A DNA stretch of 64,000 nt. Origin: Ancylobacter gelatini. GTDB taxonomy: Bacteria > Pseudomonadota > Alphaproteobacteria > Rhizobiales > Xanthobacteraceae. This document shows, piece by piece, positions 38,795 through 48,110 of this stretch. The stretch's first letter is position 1. Each line of letters begins with the position of its first letter. Where the stretch lies: the NCBI RefSeq assembly GCF_022601675.1, contig NZ_JAKVIL010000001.1, forward strand, positions 62,001-126,000, in the 5' to 3' direction. The position numbers and the translations under genes are program-made. The notes under the pieces were generated by a model. That model was not told the origin of the DNA. It saw nothing but the letters and a program-made list of their open reading frames with translations, and ran no database searches.

Positions 38795-39409
38795 TCAGAA
38801 CAGACGTTCGCCGATGCGAACGATGTCGCCTGGGAAGACCATTGTGGTGGTCGTTGCAGGATAGGACATTTCCTGCGTCTGCCCGGCTCGCCGGATGTAC
38901 ACCGACTGATCATTGGCGCGATAGGTGAAGCCGCCGGCCACCGCGACGGCACTCATAATGTTCATGCCATTGCGATAGGGGTATTCGCCGGGCTTCGAAA
39001 TTTCGCCGATGATATAGAATGGGCGATATTGCAGAACTTCGACATTTACACGCGGGTCCCGCATGTATCCGCTCGCCAGCTTCTGCGCGATCGCGGTTTC
39101 AAGCGCATGGGCGGATTTGCCCTGGGCATCGATATTGCCGATCAGCGGCATCGAAATGATGCCGGAGGCATTAACCTGGAATTCGCCGGAGAGAGTAGGT
39201 TCGTTGAATACGGTGACCCGCAGCCTGTCGCCCGTGCCGAGCAGATATTCGGTCTGCGCGTTCTGGTCTCCGGCCGGTACAGAACTTGCACTCGGAACCG
39301 TGGCGCAACCTGAAATGGCGATAAAGGCGGGCGCCAGAAGCAGCATTGTCCAGAAGGAGGCACGTCGCGCTTGGCAATTCGGTTTCGTTGAGCTACTTTT
39401 GAAACCCAT
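38795..39409 (-). CDS. Short polysaccharide export lipoprotein (OPX)
   Basis: 204 residues only. The signal peptide ends in A-I-S-G-C with the lipidated Cys near 35. The PES domain (L-L-G-T-G-D-R-L-R-V-T-V-F-N-E) is followed by one SLBB-type domain (F-Y-I-I-G-E-I-S-K-P-G-E-Y-P-Y-R). It stops at G-D-I-V-R-I-G-E-R-L-F, so the C-terminal region that builds the Wza outer-membrane pore is absent. Such short OPX proteins are thought to act with a separate barrel, here probably the protein at 35047. It is divergent from the Tyr kinase gene. An AAGG ribosome-binding site precedes the ATG. Confidence 0.88.
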   Translation of the reverse strand: MGFKSSSTKPNCQARRASFWTMLLLAPAFIAISGCATVPSASSVPAGDQNAQTEYLLGTGDRLRVTVFNEPTLSGEFQVNASGIISMPLIGNIDAQGKSAHALETAIAQKLASGYMRDPRVNVEVLQYRPFYIIGEISKPGEYPYRNGMNIMSAVAVAGGFTYRANDQSVYIRRAGQTQEMSYPATTTTMVFPGDIVRIGERLF

Positions 39410-39669
39410 ATCTTTACCTTGATATTGCGTGTGTTACTCTACCATAATGCCTATTATTTAAATTGAACCTGCGTCCGTTTTCTGCGGCGAGGACAAATAA
39501 GGCGTCATTCTTCAAGCACAAATTAGTTTATATCATTGGTCATCAAAACCGTCTCTATGAATCGACGGGCTTGTCAGTATAATCCCAACCGGTGTGCGCA
39601 AATCGCCTCCAGGCGAGGTGTGGCGAAGTAGCGGCCGCCTCGCGGGCCGGTGCGGATGGTCTATCTGGA

Positions 39670-41883
39670 ATGGTAAAAATGCACGGACAGATTTCGCGAC
39701 CGCCGGTATCCGAGGATGGTGAGGCGTTTGACCTTCACCAGATTGTCGACTTCCTCCTGCGCCGGTGGATGCTGATTGCGATCATTGCCATCGTGTCGAT
39801 GGTAATGGCTCTGGGGACGGCATTTATACTCACGCCTCTTTACACCAGTACGGCCGAGATCCTGCTGGACCGCTCGCCGCGTTCCGTGCTCGGGAGCGAG
39901 CTGGGCGGCATCGAGGCGGGAAGCGGGGCCATCGAAAACCAGGTGTCGATTATCCGCTCGCTGACGCTGCTGCGACGTGTGGTCGAGAAGGAAAACCTCG
40001 TCAACGATCCGGAATTCGGTGCCACCAGCCCCGGGTCGGGTGGCTTGGTGTCGATGGTGAAGGGCTGGTTCCGCTCGTCGGGTGACCCCACGGTGGACGC
40101 GCCGGAGGATGCCTCGGCCATTCCGAACGAAGTGCGCATCTCGATCAACAAGCTGCGCGGCGCGCTTCAGGTGAGTCGCGTCGATCTGTCTTACATCCTG
40201 CAGATTTCGGTGACCTCCACCGACCGGGATCGTGCGGCGCGCCTCGCCAACGCCATTGCGGACGCCTTCATCGTCGACCAGCTCGAAACGCGCTACGAGG
40301 CGGCACGGCGGGCCTCGAACTGGTTGAACGACCGGATGCAGCGGCTGCGCGACGCGCTGCGGCAGTCGGAAGAAGCCGTGTCGAAGTTTCGCAGCGAGAA
40401 CAATCTGGTTTCGCTCGGCACCAAGTCGCTCAATGAGCAGCAGCTCTCCGAGATCAGCGCCGAGCTGGTGCAGGTCGAAACCGAGGCGGCTGCCAAGGAA
40501 GCCAAGTACGAGCAGGCGAAGCAGATGGCGGAGGAGGGTGGCAACCTCGCCGCGCTGCCGGACGTGATGCGCTCGTCGGTGATTACCAGCCTGCGTGGTC
40601 AGCTTGCCGGCATCTCGGCGCGCGAGGCCGATCTGGTGACGCGCTATGGCGAGCGTCACCCCATGGTGGTCAATGTCCGCGCCGAGCGGCGTGAAGTCGA
40701 GCGGCAGATTTCCGCTGAAATCTCGCGCGTCGTCGCCAATCTGAAGAACGATTACGATGTCGCCCGCACGCGCGCCGAGTCGATGGCCGCGAATGTCGCC
40801 GCCGCCTCCGGGCAGAGCAACGCCGACAACGAGCTCACAATCAAGCTGCGCGAGCTCGAGCGTGATGCCGCAGCAAATCGTACCCTGTACGAGACCTTCC
40901 TGAGCCAGTCCAAGGTGACGTCGGAACAGACGCAGGTCGACATTCAGGATGCGCGCATCATTACGCCTGCTCTGCCGACCTCGACGCCATCCTTCCCGAA
41001 CAAGGTGATCTTCCTCGCCGTCGGCGGGGTGATGGGCATTGCCTTCGGCATTGGTATCGCGGCCCTGCTCGACATGCTGAATGCCGGCTTCAGCAGCCCG
41101 CGCCAGCTTGAGGAACTGACCGGCCTTCCGGTGCTGTCCTCGGTGGAATGGGTCAACTTCTCCGATGTGGAGAAGTCCAAGGACACGATCCCGATCATCC
41201 AGTATCTCACCGCCAAGCCGCTCTCGCGGTTCAGCGAATCGATCCGCAGCCTGCGGGCCGGCGTGCAGATGTCGGATGTCGACAATCCGCCTCAGGTGGT
41301 TCAGGTCACGTCCGCCTCGCCGAGCGAGGGTAAGACCTCGCTGGCGATCGCACTCGCGGTCTCGGCGGCGGGCTCCGGCAAGCGTGTGGTGCTGATCGAT
41401 TGCGACCTTCGGCGTCCCTCGATCTCGCAGCAGTTCGGCCTGACCGAAAAGCCGGGCCTGGTCGAGCTGCTGGCGCAGACCGCCTCCGCCGACGGCATTC
41501 TGCACCGCGATCCGACGTCTGGCGTCTATATTCTCGGTGCCGGAGCCAAGACGCAGAACCCGCCCGACCTGCTGAGCTCGGCGCGCATGCATCATCTCAT
41601 CGAGCAGATTCGCCAGAGCTTCGATTACGTGGTGCTCGATGCGCCGCCGGTCGGGCCGGTGATCGACGCCGCCGTGCTGGCCGCGGTTGCCGACAAGGTG
41701 CTGTTCGTGGTGCGCTGGAACGCCACTGCGCGCGAGTTCATCCGCCAGTCGATCGAGCGCATCCCCGGCGAGCGCAAGATCTGCGGCGTGGCGCTCAACA
41801 TGATCGACCTGCGGCGCACGCCGAAATATGGCCGCTACTCCTATTATTCGTCGGCCTATTACAAGAAATACTATGTCGGCTGA
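39670..41883 (+). CDS. Wzc-type polysaccharide co-polymerase/tyrosine kinase
   Basis: 737 residues. The N-terminal Wzz domain has a membrane segment near 35-55, long periplasmic coiled-coil parts (about 210-430) and a second segment near 450. The C-terminal BY-kinase has Walker A S-E-G-K-T-S (Lys555), Walker A' V-V-L-I-D-C-D-L-R-R-P-S and Walker B Y-V-V-L-D-A-P-P. The tail is Tyr-rich (Y-G-R-Y-S-Y-Y-S-S-A-Y-Y-K-K-Y-Y), the usual autophosphorylation cluster. The ATG at 39670 is preferred; an upstream start at 39592 adds an odd leader. It controls polymer length and export; the stop overlaps the next gene by 11 bases. Confidence 0.92.
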   Translation: MVKMHGQISRPPVSEDGEAFDLHQIVDFLLRRWMLIAIIAIVSMVMALGTAFILTPLYTSTAEILLDRSPRSVLGSELGGIEAGSGAIENQVSIIRSLTLLRRVVEKENLVNDPEFGATSPGSGGLVSMVKGWFRSSGDPTVDAPEDASAIPNEVRISINKLRGALQVSRVDLSYILQISVTSTDRDRAARLANAIADAFIVDQLETRYEAARRASNWLNDRMQRLRDALRQSEEAVSKFRSENNLVSLGTKSLNEQQLSEISAELVQVETEAAAKEAKYEQAKQMAEEGGNLAALPDVMRSSVITSLRGQLAGISAREADLVTRYGERHPMVVNVRAERREVERQISAEISRVVANLKNDYDVARTRAESMAANVAAASGQSNADNELTIKLRELERDAAANRTLYETFLSQSKVTSEQTQVDIQDARIITPALPTSTPSFPNKVIFLAVGGVMGIAFGIGIAALLDMLNAGFSSPRQLEELTGLPVLSSVEWVNFSDVEKSKDTIPIIQYLTAKPLSRFSESIRSLRAGVQMSDVDNPPQVVQVTSASPSEGKTSLAIALAVSAAGSGKRVVLIDCDLRRPSISQQFGLTEKPGLVELLAQTASADGILHRDPTSGVYILGAGAKTQNPPDLLSSARMHHLIEQIRQSFDYVVLDAPPVGPVIDAAVLAAVADKVLFVVRWNATAREFIRQSIERIPGERKICGVALNMIDLRRTPKYGRYSYYSSAYYKKYYVG

Positions 41884-42547
41884 CGCTGGAAGCGTGGCAT
41901 GGGCGACCGGGCGGCGTGCCGTCGTCTCGGTCCTCCTGATCGCGGCGGCCGGCTGGTTGGGGTTGAAGGGCGTTCAGTTCACGCTGGTCGGCATGGAAAC
42001 CCGTTCGGCCTTTCCGCGCCTTCTGGCCGATTACCCAACCCCGCCCGAGCAGGCGGATGTCGTGGCGGTGCGCGACGAGATCGGCCCATGGCGCGAGACG
42101 TGGGGGCTGCGCGACACGGCGCGGATCAGCTATTTCGACGTCGGGCGCACGCTGCTTAAGCCTCCGCCCGCGACCCAGTTGCAGGAGGGCGCGCAGGTGC
42201 TGGCGGTCAACCCGCTGCGCGGTGTCACCTGGGTCGATTTCGCCATCTTCTCTCTGCTCCAGCCGGGTACGCGAAGCCTGGCGCTTGAAGCGTGGGAACT
42301 CTCCGGCATCGCCGTGCCGTATGATGCCGACGCAATGACCGCACGGACGCGCTTCCTGATGGCCTACTGGCCGCGCGCCAGCGACGCCGACAAGCGGCGT
42401 TTCTTCCGTGAGGCCGGCCTGCTGCTTACCATTCCCGGCGGCTCCACCCAGTGGCGCACCATGATTCTCGCCCTGCCTCCCGAACAGCGGGCGCAGATCG
42501 AGCAGGAATTCAAAGCCTTCGCGCCGCGATACCGGCCGGTGCGCTGA
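41873..42547 (+). CDS. Membrane-anchored protein of unknown function, kinase-coupled
   Basis: 224 residues, not recognised. One transmembrane segment (V-S-V-L-L-I-A-A-A-G-W-L-G-L) near residues 16-35 should place the rest in the periplasm. The remainder is soluble with many aromatic residues and ends in R-Y-R-P-V-R. The start overlaps the end of the Wzc-like gene by 11 bases in another frame, so translation is coupled and a role in the same export machine is likely. No catalytic motif is visible. It is convergent with ackA. Confidence 0.7.
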   Translation: MSADAGSVAWATGRRAVVSVLLIAAAGWLGLKGVQFTLVGMETRSAFPRLLADYPTPPEQADVVAVRDEIGPWRETWGLRDTARISYFDVGRTLLKPPPATQLQEGAQVLAVNPLRGVTWVDFAIFSLLQPGTRSLALEAWELSGIAVPYDADAMTARTRFLMAYWPRASDADKRRFFREAGLLLTIPGGSTQWRTMILALPPEQRAQIEQEFKAFAPRYRPVR

Positions 42548-42588
42548 GGCGCCCCCACACGGCCAGAAACGGGCGCGCGTGGGCGGCG

Positions 42589-43773
42589 TCAGGCGCCACG
42601 TAGCAGCCGCAGCGTGTGCAGGCCGATCATCTGCTCCTCGTCGGTCGGCACCACCAGCACCGGCAGGCGGCTGGCCGCGCCATCGATCCGCAGGCTGCCG
42701 GCCATGTTGGTGTCTGCATCGAGGCGCATGCCGAGATGCTGGAGACGGTCGACCACCCGCGCACGGATTTCCGGAGAGTGCTCGCCGATGCCGGCGGTGA
42801 ACACCAGCCCGTCCAGGCCGCCGAGCGTGACGGAAAGGCTCGCAACCGCCTGAGCGACCCGCAAGGCGAAGAAGTCCACGGCCATGCGCGCTTCCTGAGC
42901 CTCACTCGCGATCAGCGCGCGCATGTCGTTGCTGATGCCGGAAAGGCCGAGCAGTCCGCTCTCGTGATAGAGCATGTGGCCCACCTCCGCCGCGCTCATG
43001 CCCTTCTGCTCGATCAGATGCAGCACCACGCCGGCGTCCAGCGTGCCGCAGCGCGTGCCCATGGGCAGGCCGTCCAGCGCGGTGAAGCCCATGGTCGATT
43101 CCATGCTGCGCCCGTCGAGGAGGCCGCAGGCGGAGGCGCCTGAGCCGAGATGGGCGATGACGATGCGCCCCGCCGCTACTTCTGGCGCGAGCGTGCGCAG
43201 GGCGCCGGACACGTATTCATAGGAAAGCCCGTGAAAGCCGTAGCGCCGCACCCCATCATCGTACAGCGCGCGGGGCAGAGCGAAGCGGTCGGCGAGTTCG
43301 GGGTGGCCGCGATGGAAGGCGGTGTCGAAGCAGGCCACCTGCGGCAGGTCCGGCCGGCGCTCGCGTACCACGCGGATCGGGGCGAGATTGGTGAGCTGGT
43401 GGAGCGGCGCGAGCGGGATGAAGCTCTCCAGCGTGCGCAGCATCTCGTCATCGACCAGAACAGGGTGCGAATAGTTCGGTCCGCCATGTACGACGCGATG
43501 ACCGACGCCAATCACCTCATGGCCGGCCAGATGAGGGGTGAGCCAGTCACCGATGCAGCGCTGGGCGGCGGCGGAATCGGGGATCTCGGCCGGCTCGAAA
43601 CGCTGGTCTGCCAGTATCTCGCCGGCATGCCCCTTCACGCGCAGGCGGGGGAGGGTGCCGATCCCGTCCAGCGCGCCGCCGAGCAGCATTTCGACACCGC
43701 CCGGCGCGGCCCGGTAGAGCTTGAACTTGATGCTGGAACTACCGGCATTGATGACGAGCAGGGTCTCGGCCAC
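42589..43773 (-). CDS. ackA: Acetate kinase
   Basis: 394 residues, family length. It interconverts acetate plus ATP and acetyl phosphate. Motifs: L-V-I-N-A-G-S-S-S-I-K-F-K at the N-terminus, V-G-H-R-V-V-H-G-G, F-D-T-A-F-H, H-L-G-S-G-A-S-A and S-M-E-S-T-M-G-F-T-A-L-D-G-L near 190-215. The start is a GTG at 43773 with GGAG 9 bases upstream; extending to 43800 or 43881 adds residues unlike the family. No pta or phosphoketolase gene is adjacent. Confidence 0.93.
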   Translation of the reverse strand: MAETLLVINAGSSSIKFKLYRAAPGGVEMLLGGALDGIGTLPRLRVKGHAGEILADQRFEPAEIPDSAAAQRCIGDWLTPHLAGHEVIGVGHRVVHGGPNYSHPVLVDDEMLRTLESFIPLAPLHQLTNLAPIRVVRERRPDLPQVACFDTAFHRGHPELADRFALPRALYDDGVRRYGFHGLSYEYVSGALRTLAPEVAAGRIVIAHLGSGASACGLLDGRSMESTMGFTALDGLPMGTRCGTLDAGVVLHLIEQKGMSAAEVGHMLYHESGLLGLSGISNDMRALIASEAQEARMAVDFFALRVAQAVASLSVTLGGLDGLVFTAGIGEHSPEIRARVVDRLQHLGMRLDADTNMAGSLRIDGAASRLPVLVVPTDEEQMIGLHTLRLLRGA

Positions 43774-43977
43774 GGGTCCGCACTCCGGATGACAGGGCAT
43801 GACAGGGCGTAAAGCAGCATCCGGCTTGCGGCGGTGCTCCGCGAGCGCGCATGCTCCTATGACATGCCGACCATGCCGCATGCCTTGAGCGGCCTCAAGC
43901 CGGACGGCGCTTGATTGACAAAACCGACCGTCGCCTCGACCCTCTTCCGCCTATCGCACGTCACGAGGAGCCCTTCG

Positions 43978-44676
43978 GTGAGCACGACCATCCCCGCTTA
44001 TGCCATCGAGCCTCCCGGCATTCCTGCGCTACCCATAGCCGGCTCGGGTGAGCTGTTCCCGATCCATCGCATCTACTGCGTCGGCCGCAATTATGCCGAG
44101 CACGCCATCGAGATGGGGCACGACCCGGACAAGGAGCCCCCGTTCTTCTTCCAGAAGAACCCGGACAACGTGATCGTCGACGGCACCTTCCCCTATCCCG
44201 ACAAATCGTCTGACGTGCATTACGAGCTGGAAATGCTGGTCGCCATCGGCAAGGGCGGGGTGAATATTGCGGTCGAGCAGGCGCTCGATCATGTGTGGGG
44301 CTATGGCGTCGGCCTCGACATGACCCGGCGCGACCTGCAGGGCGAGGCCAAGAAGCTCGGCCGGCCGTGGGAAGTCGGCAAGGCCTTCGAGGCGTCCGCC
44401 CCGTGCTCGGCGCTGGTGCCGGCGAGCCGTATCGGCCACCCGACCGACGGCAAGGTGTGGCTCAACGTGAACGGCAAGCAGCGCCAGATCGGCGACCTCA
44501 ACCAGATGATCTGGAAGGTGCCGGAGATGATCTCGTACCTGTCCGGGCTGTTCGCGCTCAAGGCCGGCGACATCATCATGTCCGGCACCCCGGCGGGTGT
44601 CGGCGCGGTGACGCGGGGCGATCATTTGGTGGGTGGCGTCGACGGTGTGGCAACGCTCGACGTGACGGTGATCTGA
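43978..44676 (+). CDS. Fumarylacetoacetate hydrolase family protein
   Basis: 232 residues, the size of FAHD1- or fumarylpyruvate-hydrolase-type enzymes that cleave acylpyruvates or decarboxylate oxaloacetate. Motifs are C-V-G-R-N-Y-A-E-H-A-I-E-M-G, F-F-F-Q-K, the metal-binding region H-Y-E-L-E-M (E-x-E), G-Y-G-V-G-L-D-M-T-R-R-D-L-Q and I-M-S-G-T-P-A-G-V-G. The GTG at 43978 has GAGGAG at proper distance. Exact substrate not determinable. The next gene begins 20 bases later. Confidence 0.88.
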   Translation: MSTTIPAYAIEPPGIPALPIAGSGELFPIHRIYCVGRNYAEHAIEMGHDPDKEPPFFFQKNPDNVIVDGTFPYPDKSSDVHYELEMLVAIGKGGVNIAVEQALDHVWGYGVGLDMTRRDLQGEAKKLGRPWEVGKAFEASAPCSALVPASRIGHPTDGKVWLNVNGKQRQIGDLNQMIWKVPEMISYLSGLFALKAGDIIMSGTPAGVGAVTRGDHLVGGVDGVATLDVTVI

Positions 44677-44696
44677 GCGGCGCGAGCATCGTCATC

Positions 44697-46100
44697 ATGC
44701 CCCGCGCACGGCACCCGGTGGTGATCATCGGCGGCGGCTATTCCGGCGCCGCGGTCGCCTGGCATCTGGCACGGATGGCGGGCGCGCCGGCGACGATCCC
44801 GATCGTCGAGCCGCGCGGCGAGCTTGGGCGTGGCCTCGCCTATGGCACGGCCGATCCCAGCCACCGTATCAACGTGCCGTCGATCCGCATGTCTCTCGAC
44901 CCGGAACGCGGCGAGCATTTCGAACACTGGCTTCGGGCCAATGACCGCCCGAAGGGCGACGGCGCCGCGCGGCTGGCCGATGGCAGCCACTTTCCCTCCC
45001 GGGCGGAATTCGGCGCTTATGTGAGTGCCCAGCTCGCGGAGCTTGGGCCACGTGTTATCCACCTGCGCACCCGCGCGGAGGAGGTGATCGTGGAGCCCGG
45101 CGGCTATGCCGTGCGGTGTACCGACGGACGAGTGCTCCATGCCGGGCTCGTGGTGCTGGCGGTATGCCACACCCCGCCGACGGCGCCGTCGGGCATGGCG
45201 CAGGCGCTGGGCGATCATCCGCGCTTCGTCGCTGATCCATGGGCGCCGGGCGCGCTCGACGTGCTGCGTCCCGATGATCGCGTGCTGATCGTCGGCACCG
45301 GGCTGACCATGGCCGATATCGTCGCCTCGCTGGAGCGCATGGGGCATCGCGGCCCGCTCGTCGCGGTGTCGCGCCGGGGTCTGCGTTCGCGCGGGCATGC
45401 GGTCGGCGAAGCCTATGAGCCCTATGGCGACTTCGCCGCAGTGCCTTCCCGCACGGTGCGCGAACTGGTGCGCGAGGTGCGCGCCACCCTCCGCAGGGCC
45501 GCCGCCGAGGGGCGGAGCTGGCACTTCGTGTTCGACCAGCTGAAGGCGCAGGGCGGCGCGATCTGGCGTGCGCTGCCGGTCGAGGAGCGTCGCAGGCTGG
45601 TACGCCATCGGCGCCCGTTCTGGGATGTGCACCGCTTTCGCATCGCCCCGCAGGTGGAGGCTGTGATCGACCGCCGCCTCGCCGACGGGAGCCTGGAGCT
45701 CAGGCGCGCATCGCTGCGTGGGGTCGCGCGCGGGGAGGGCGACACCATCGCTGTGACCTCGCGCGAGCGTGGCACGTTCGCGACCGAGAGCTTCGATGCC
45801 GTGGTGCTGGCCACCGGCCCGGCCCATGGCCGGGTCTTCGCCGACACTCCACTGCTCGCCGCGCTGGAACGCGACGGGCTCGCCCGGCCGGACCCGATCG
45901 CGCTCGGCATCGAGGTGGATTTTCAGGGGCGGGTGATCGGGGCGGAGCGTACGCCGAACCCGGATATGTTCGTGGCCGGCCCACTGGCGCGGGGAACCTT
46001 CGGCGAACTCATGGGTGTGCCGGACGTCACCCCCTACGCGATCAAAATCGCACAGGGGGTGCTCGAACGGCTCGCCGAAACCCGCGGAAAGCATGGCTGA
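44697..46100 (+). CDS. FAD/NAD(P)-binding oxidoreductase-like protein
   Basis: 467 residues. It begins with V-V-I-I-G-G-G-Y-S-G-A-A-V-A-W, a dinucleotide-binding loop, followed by G-R-G-L-A-Y-G-T, N-V-P-S-I-R-M-S and a second Rossmann motif V-L-I-V-G-T-G-L-T-M-A-D near 200. V-V-L-A-T-G-P then lies near 385. This is the layout of the NAD_binding_9 (HI0933/FAD-dependent) family, often annotated as hydroxyacylglutathione-related or ornithine monooxygenase-like. Reaction unknown. It shares a transcription unit with the FAH-family gene. Confidence 0.8.
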   Translation: MPRARHPVVIIGGGYSGAAVAWHLARMAGAPATIPIVEPRGELGRGLAYGTADPSHRINVPSIRMSLDPERGEHFEHWLRANDRPKGDGAARLADGSHFPSRAEFGAYVSAQLAELGPRVIHLRTRAEEVIVEPGGYAVRCTDGRVLHAGLVVLAVCHTPPTAPSGMAQALGDHPRFVADPWAPGALDVLRPDDRVLIVGTGLTMADIVASLERMGHRGPLVAVSRRGLRSRGHAVGEAYEPYGDFAAVPSRTVRELVREVRATLRRAAAEGRSWHFVFDQLKAQGGAIWRALPVEERRRLVRHRRPFWDVHRFRIAPQVEAVIDRRLADGSLELRRASLRGVARGEGDTIAVTSRERGTFATESFDAVVLATGPAHGRVFADTPLLAALERDGLARPDPIALGIEVDFQGRVIGAERTPNPDMFVAGPLARGTFGELMGVPDVTPYAIKIAQGVLERLAETRGKHG

Positions 46101-46207
46101 AAAACTGATTCAGCGAGATTGGATGAAGTTGCGATATATCCATCAAAATCAATGAGATATGACCGTTCCCTTCCTCATTTTTTGATTCAGGTCCGTCGGC
46201 TAAGTCC

Positions 46208-46600
46208 TTAAAGTCGGCGAGCGACGAAATCGATCTCCACCAACGCATCGCGGGCGAGGCCGGTGACGCCGATGCAGGTGCGGGCCGGGCGGCGGTCCGG
46301 CGGGAAATAGGCGGCATAGGCTGCGTTCATCGCCGGGTAGTCGCGCTTGAATTCGGTGAGGTAGATGCGCGCCTGCACCACATGGGACAGGTCGAGCCCG
46401 ACGCCTTCCAGCACCAGGATGAGGTTGTCCATCACGCGCCGGGTCTGTGCCTCCACGCCTTCGGGCAGCGGCCGGGAATCGTCGTCCGGCCAGGTCGGCA
46501 TCTGGCCGGTGACGAACACCCAGCCATCGGCTTCCACGGCGTGGCTGAACGGCGCCACCGGCTGCGGGGCGCCTTGTATCATCAGGAATTGGGGAGGCAT
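46208..46600 (-). CDS. RidA family enamine/imine deaminase
   Basis: 130-residue RidA/YjgF/Rid protein. Trimeric Rid proteins hydrolyse reactive enamines and imines from PLP enzymes. G-Q-M-P, E-A-Q-T-R-R-V-M-D-N-L, V-V-Q-A-R-I-Y-L-T and the substrate Arg region R-P-A-R-T-C-I-G-V are present. It lies 51 bases after hutF on the same strand and could be co-expressed, protecting against reactive intermediates of histidine breakdown. Confidence 0.88.
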   Translation of the reverse strand: MPPQFLMIQGAPQPVAPFSHAVEADGWVFVTGQMPTWPDDDSRPLPEGVEAQTRRVMDNLILVLEGVGLDLSHVVQARIYLTEFKRDYPAMNAAYAAYFPPDRRPARTCIGVTGLARDALVEIDFVARRL

Positions 46601-46651
46601 CGATCGATCCAGGAGTGGGAGGGGAATCCGTCCACTATGTTGGATCGAGGC

Positions 46652-48004
46652 TCACGGGGCAATCGCTTGCAATGTCTGCCGAAACCGCGCGCGGACCTCG
46701 TCGCGTGAGCGATGCCGGCCGCCGGTGACCAGCTTCTCGCCATGGCGCCACACGCAATCGACCGGACGCCGGGCGCTGGCGAAGATCCAGCCGTCGAGCG
46801 CGGCGTCTTCATTGCGACCTTCCAGCGCGGGCGCGCTCATGTCGAGCGTGACGATATCCGCGCTGGCGCCGACCGCGAGCTGCGCCGGGCGGCCGAGTGC
46901 CTGACCGCCGCCGGCGAGCGCGGCCTCGAACAAAGCGCGGCCTGTGGAGCGGCCCTCGATCATGGCCAGCACATTGCGGGCGCGCAGCGAGAGGCGCTGG
47001 GAATATTCCAGCGTGCGCAACTCCTCGGCGGCGTCGATCAGCACGTTGGAATCCGAGCCGACGCCGTAACGCCCTCCGGCTGCGACGAAATCCGGGGCGG
47101 GGAAGATGCCGTCACCGAGATTGGCCTCGGTGATTGGGCACAGGCCGGCAACCGCTCCGCTGGCGGCCATGAGCCGGGTTTCCTCACGCGTCATATGGGT
47201 CGCGTGGATCAGGCACCAGCGCCCATCCACGGGCGCGGTGTCGTAGAGCCGCTCCACCGGACGGCGCCCGCACCAAGCGAGGCAGTCCTCGACCTCCTTG
47301 ACCTGCTCGGCGACGTGGATGTGGATCGGGCCGTCAGTGAGCGGAAGGAGGGCGGCGATTTCTTCGGCGGTCGCGGCGCGCAGGCTGTGCGGCGCGAGGC
47401 CGAGAACCGCATCAGAAAGTGATTCAAGTGCTTTACGACTTGATTCAATCAGTCGTGAGAAGCTGTTTAGATCGTTGATGAAACGGCGCTGTCCATGCGT
47501 GGGCTCCTGCGCGCCGAAGCCGCCATGGGCGTAGAACACCGGCAGCAGGGTCAGGCCGATCCCGGTCTCGTCCGCGGCCTGCGCGATGCGGTGCGCCAGC
47601 TCGCCAATGTCGGCATAGGCGCCCCCGTCGCGGTCGTGGTGCAGGTAGTGGAATTCGCCGACGCGGGTGAAGCCGGCTTCCAGCATCTCGACATAGACCT
47701 GCGCGGCGATGGCGGCGACATGGTCGGGGTCCATGCGGTCGACCACGCGGTACATCACCTCGCGCCAGGTCCAGAAGCTGTCGCCGGTCGGGCCGCGTTT
47801 TTCGGCAAGGCCGGCCATGGCGCGCTGGAAGGCGTGGCTGTGAAGATTGGGCAGGCCGGGCAGGGCGAGGGCGTGGCGCTCATCGGCGCTTTCGGCCGGC
47901 GCATCGGCGGCAATCGCGGCGATGCGGCCATGCTCCACACTCACCAGAACGTTGCGCGCCCAGCCGGAGGGAAGAAGGGCGGAGTCGAACCAGAGCCGGG
48001 TCAT
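46652..48004 (-). CDS. hutF: Formimidoylglutamate deiminase
   Basis: 450-residue amidohydrolase converting N-formimidoyl-L-glutamate to N-formyl-L-glutamate in the five-step histidine pathway. The zinc motif H-S-H-A-F-Q-R lies near residue 55, and I-H-V-A-E-Q and C-L-I-H-A-T-H supply further ligands near 240 and 275. With hutG (51009) it confirms the route through formylglutamate rather than direct formimidoylglutamase. Divergent from hutI across a palindromic operator. Confidence 0.93.
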   Translation of the reverse strand: MTRLWFDSALLPSGWARNVLVSVEHGRIAAIAADAPAESADERHALALPGLPNLHSHAFQRAMAGLAEKRGPTGDSFWTWREVMYRVVDRMDPDHVAAIAAQVYVEMLEAGFTRVGEFHYLHHDRDGGAYADIGELAHRIAQAADETGIGLTLLPVFYAHGGFGAQEPTHGQRRFINDLNSFSRLIESSRKALESLSDAVLGLAPHSLRAATAEEIAALLPLTDGPIHIHVAEQVKEVEDCLAWCGRRPVERLYDTAPVDGRWCLIHATHMTREETRLMAASGAVAGLCPITEANLGDGIFPAPDFVAAGGRYGVGSDSNVLIDAAEELRTLEYSQRLSLRARNVLAMIEGRSTGRALFEAALAGGGQALGRPAQLAVGASADIVTLDMSAPALEGRNEDAALDGWIFASARRPVDCVWRHGEKLVTGGRHRSRDEVRARFRQTLQAIAP

Positions 48005-48050
48005 CGCAAGGGCCTTTCGTTCAGGCTGGACAAGGGGCGCGTCGTTCGAT

Positions 48051-48064
48051 TATGTATATACATA
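48051..48064. promoter_or_regulatory. HutC-like operator between hutF and hutI
   Basis: TATGTATATACATA is a perfect 14-base palindrome containing the TGTATATACA core of HutC operators. It lies midway between the two divergent starts. No hutC gene is in the window. Confidence 0.6.
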
Positions 48065-48110
48065 TCAGCGGCGCCTGCCAATCGCCTTTGCCGCTGCCGG
48101 GAGGAATGCG

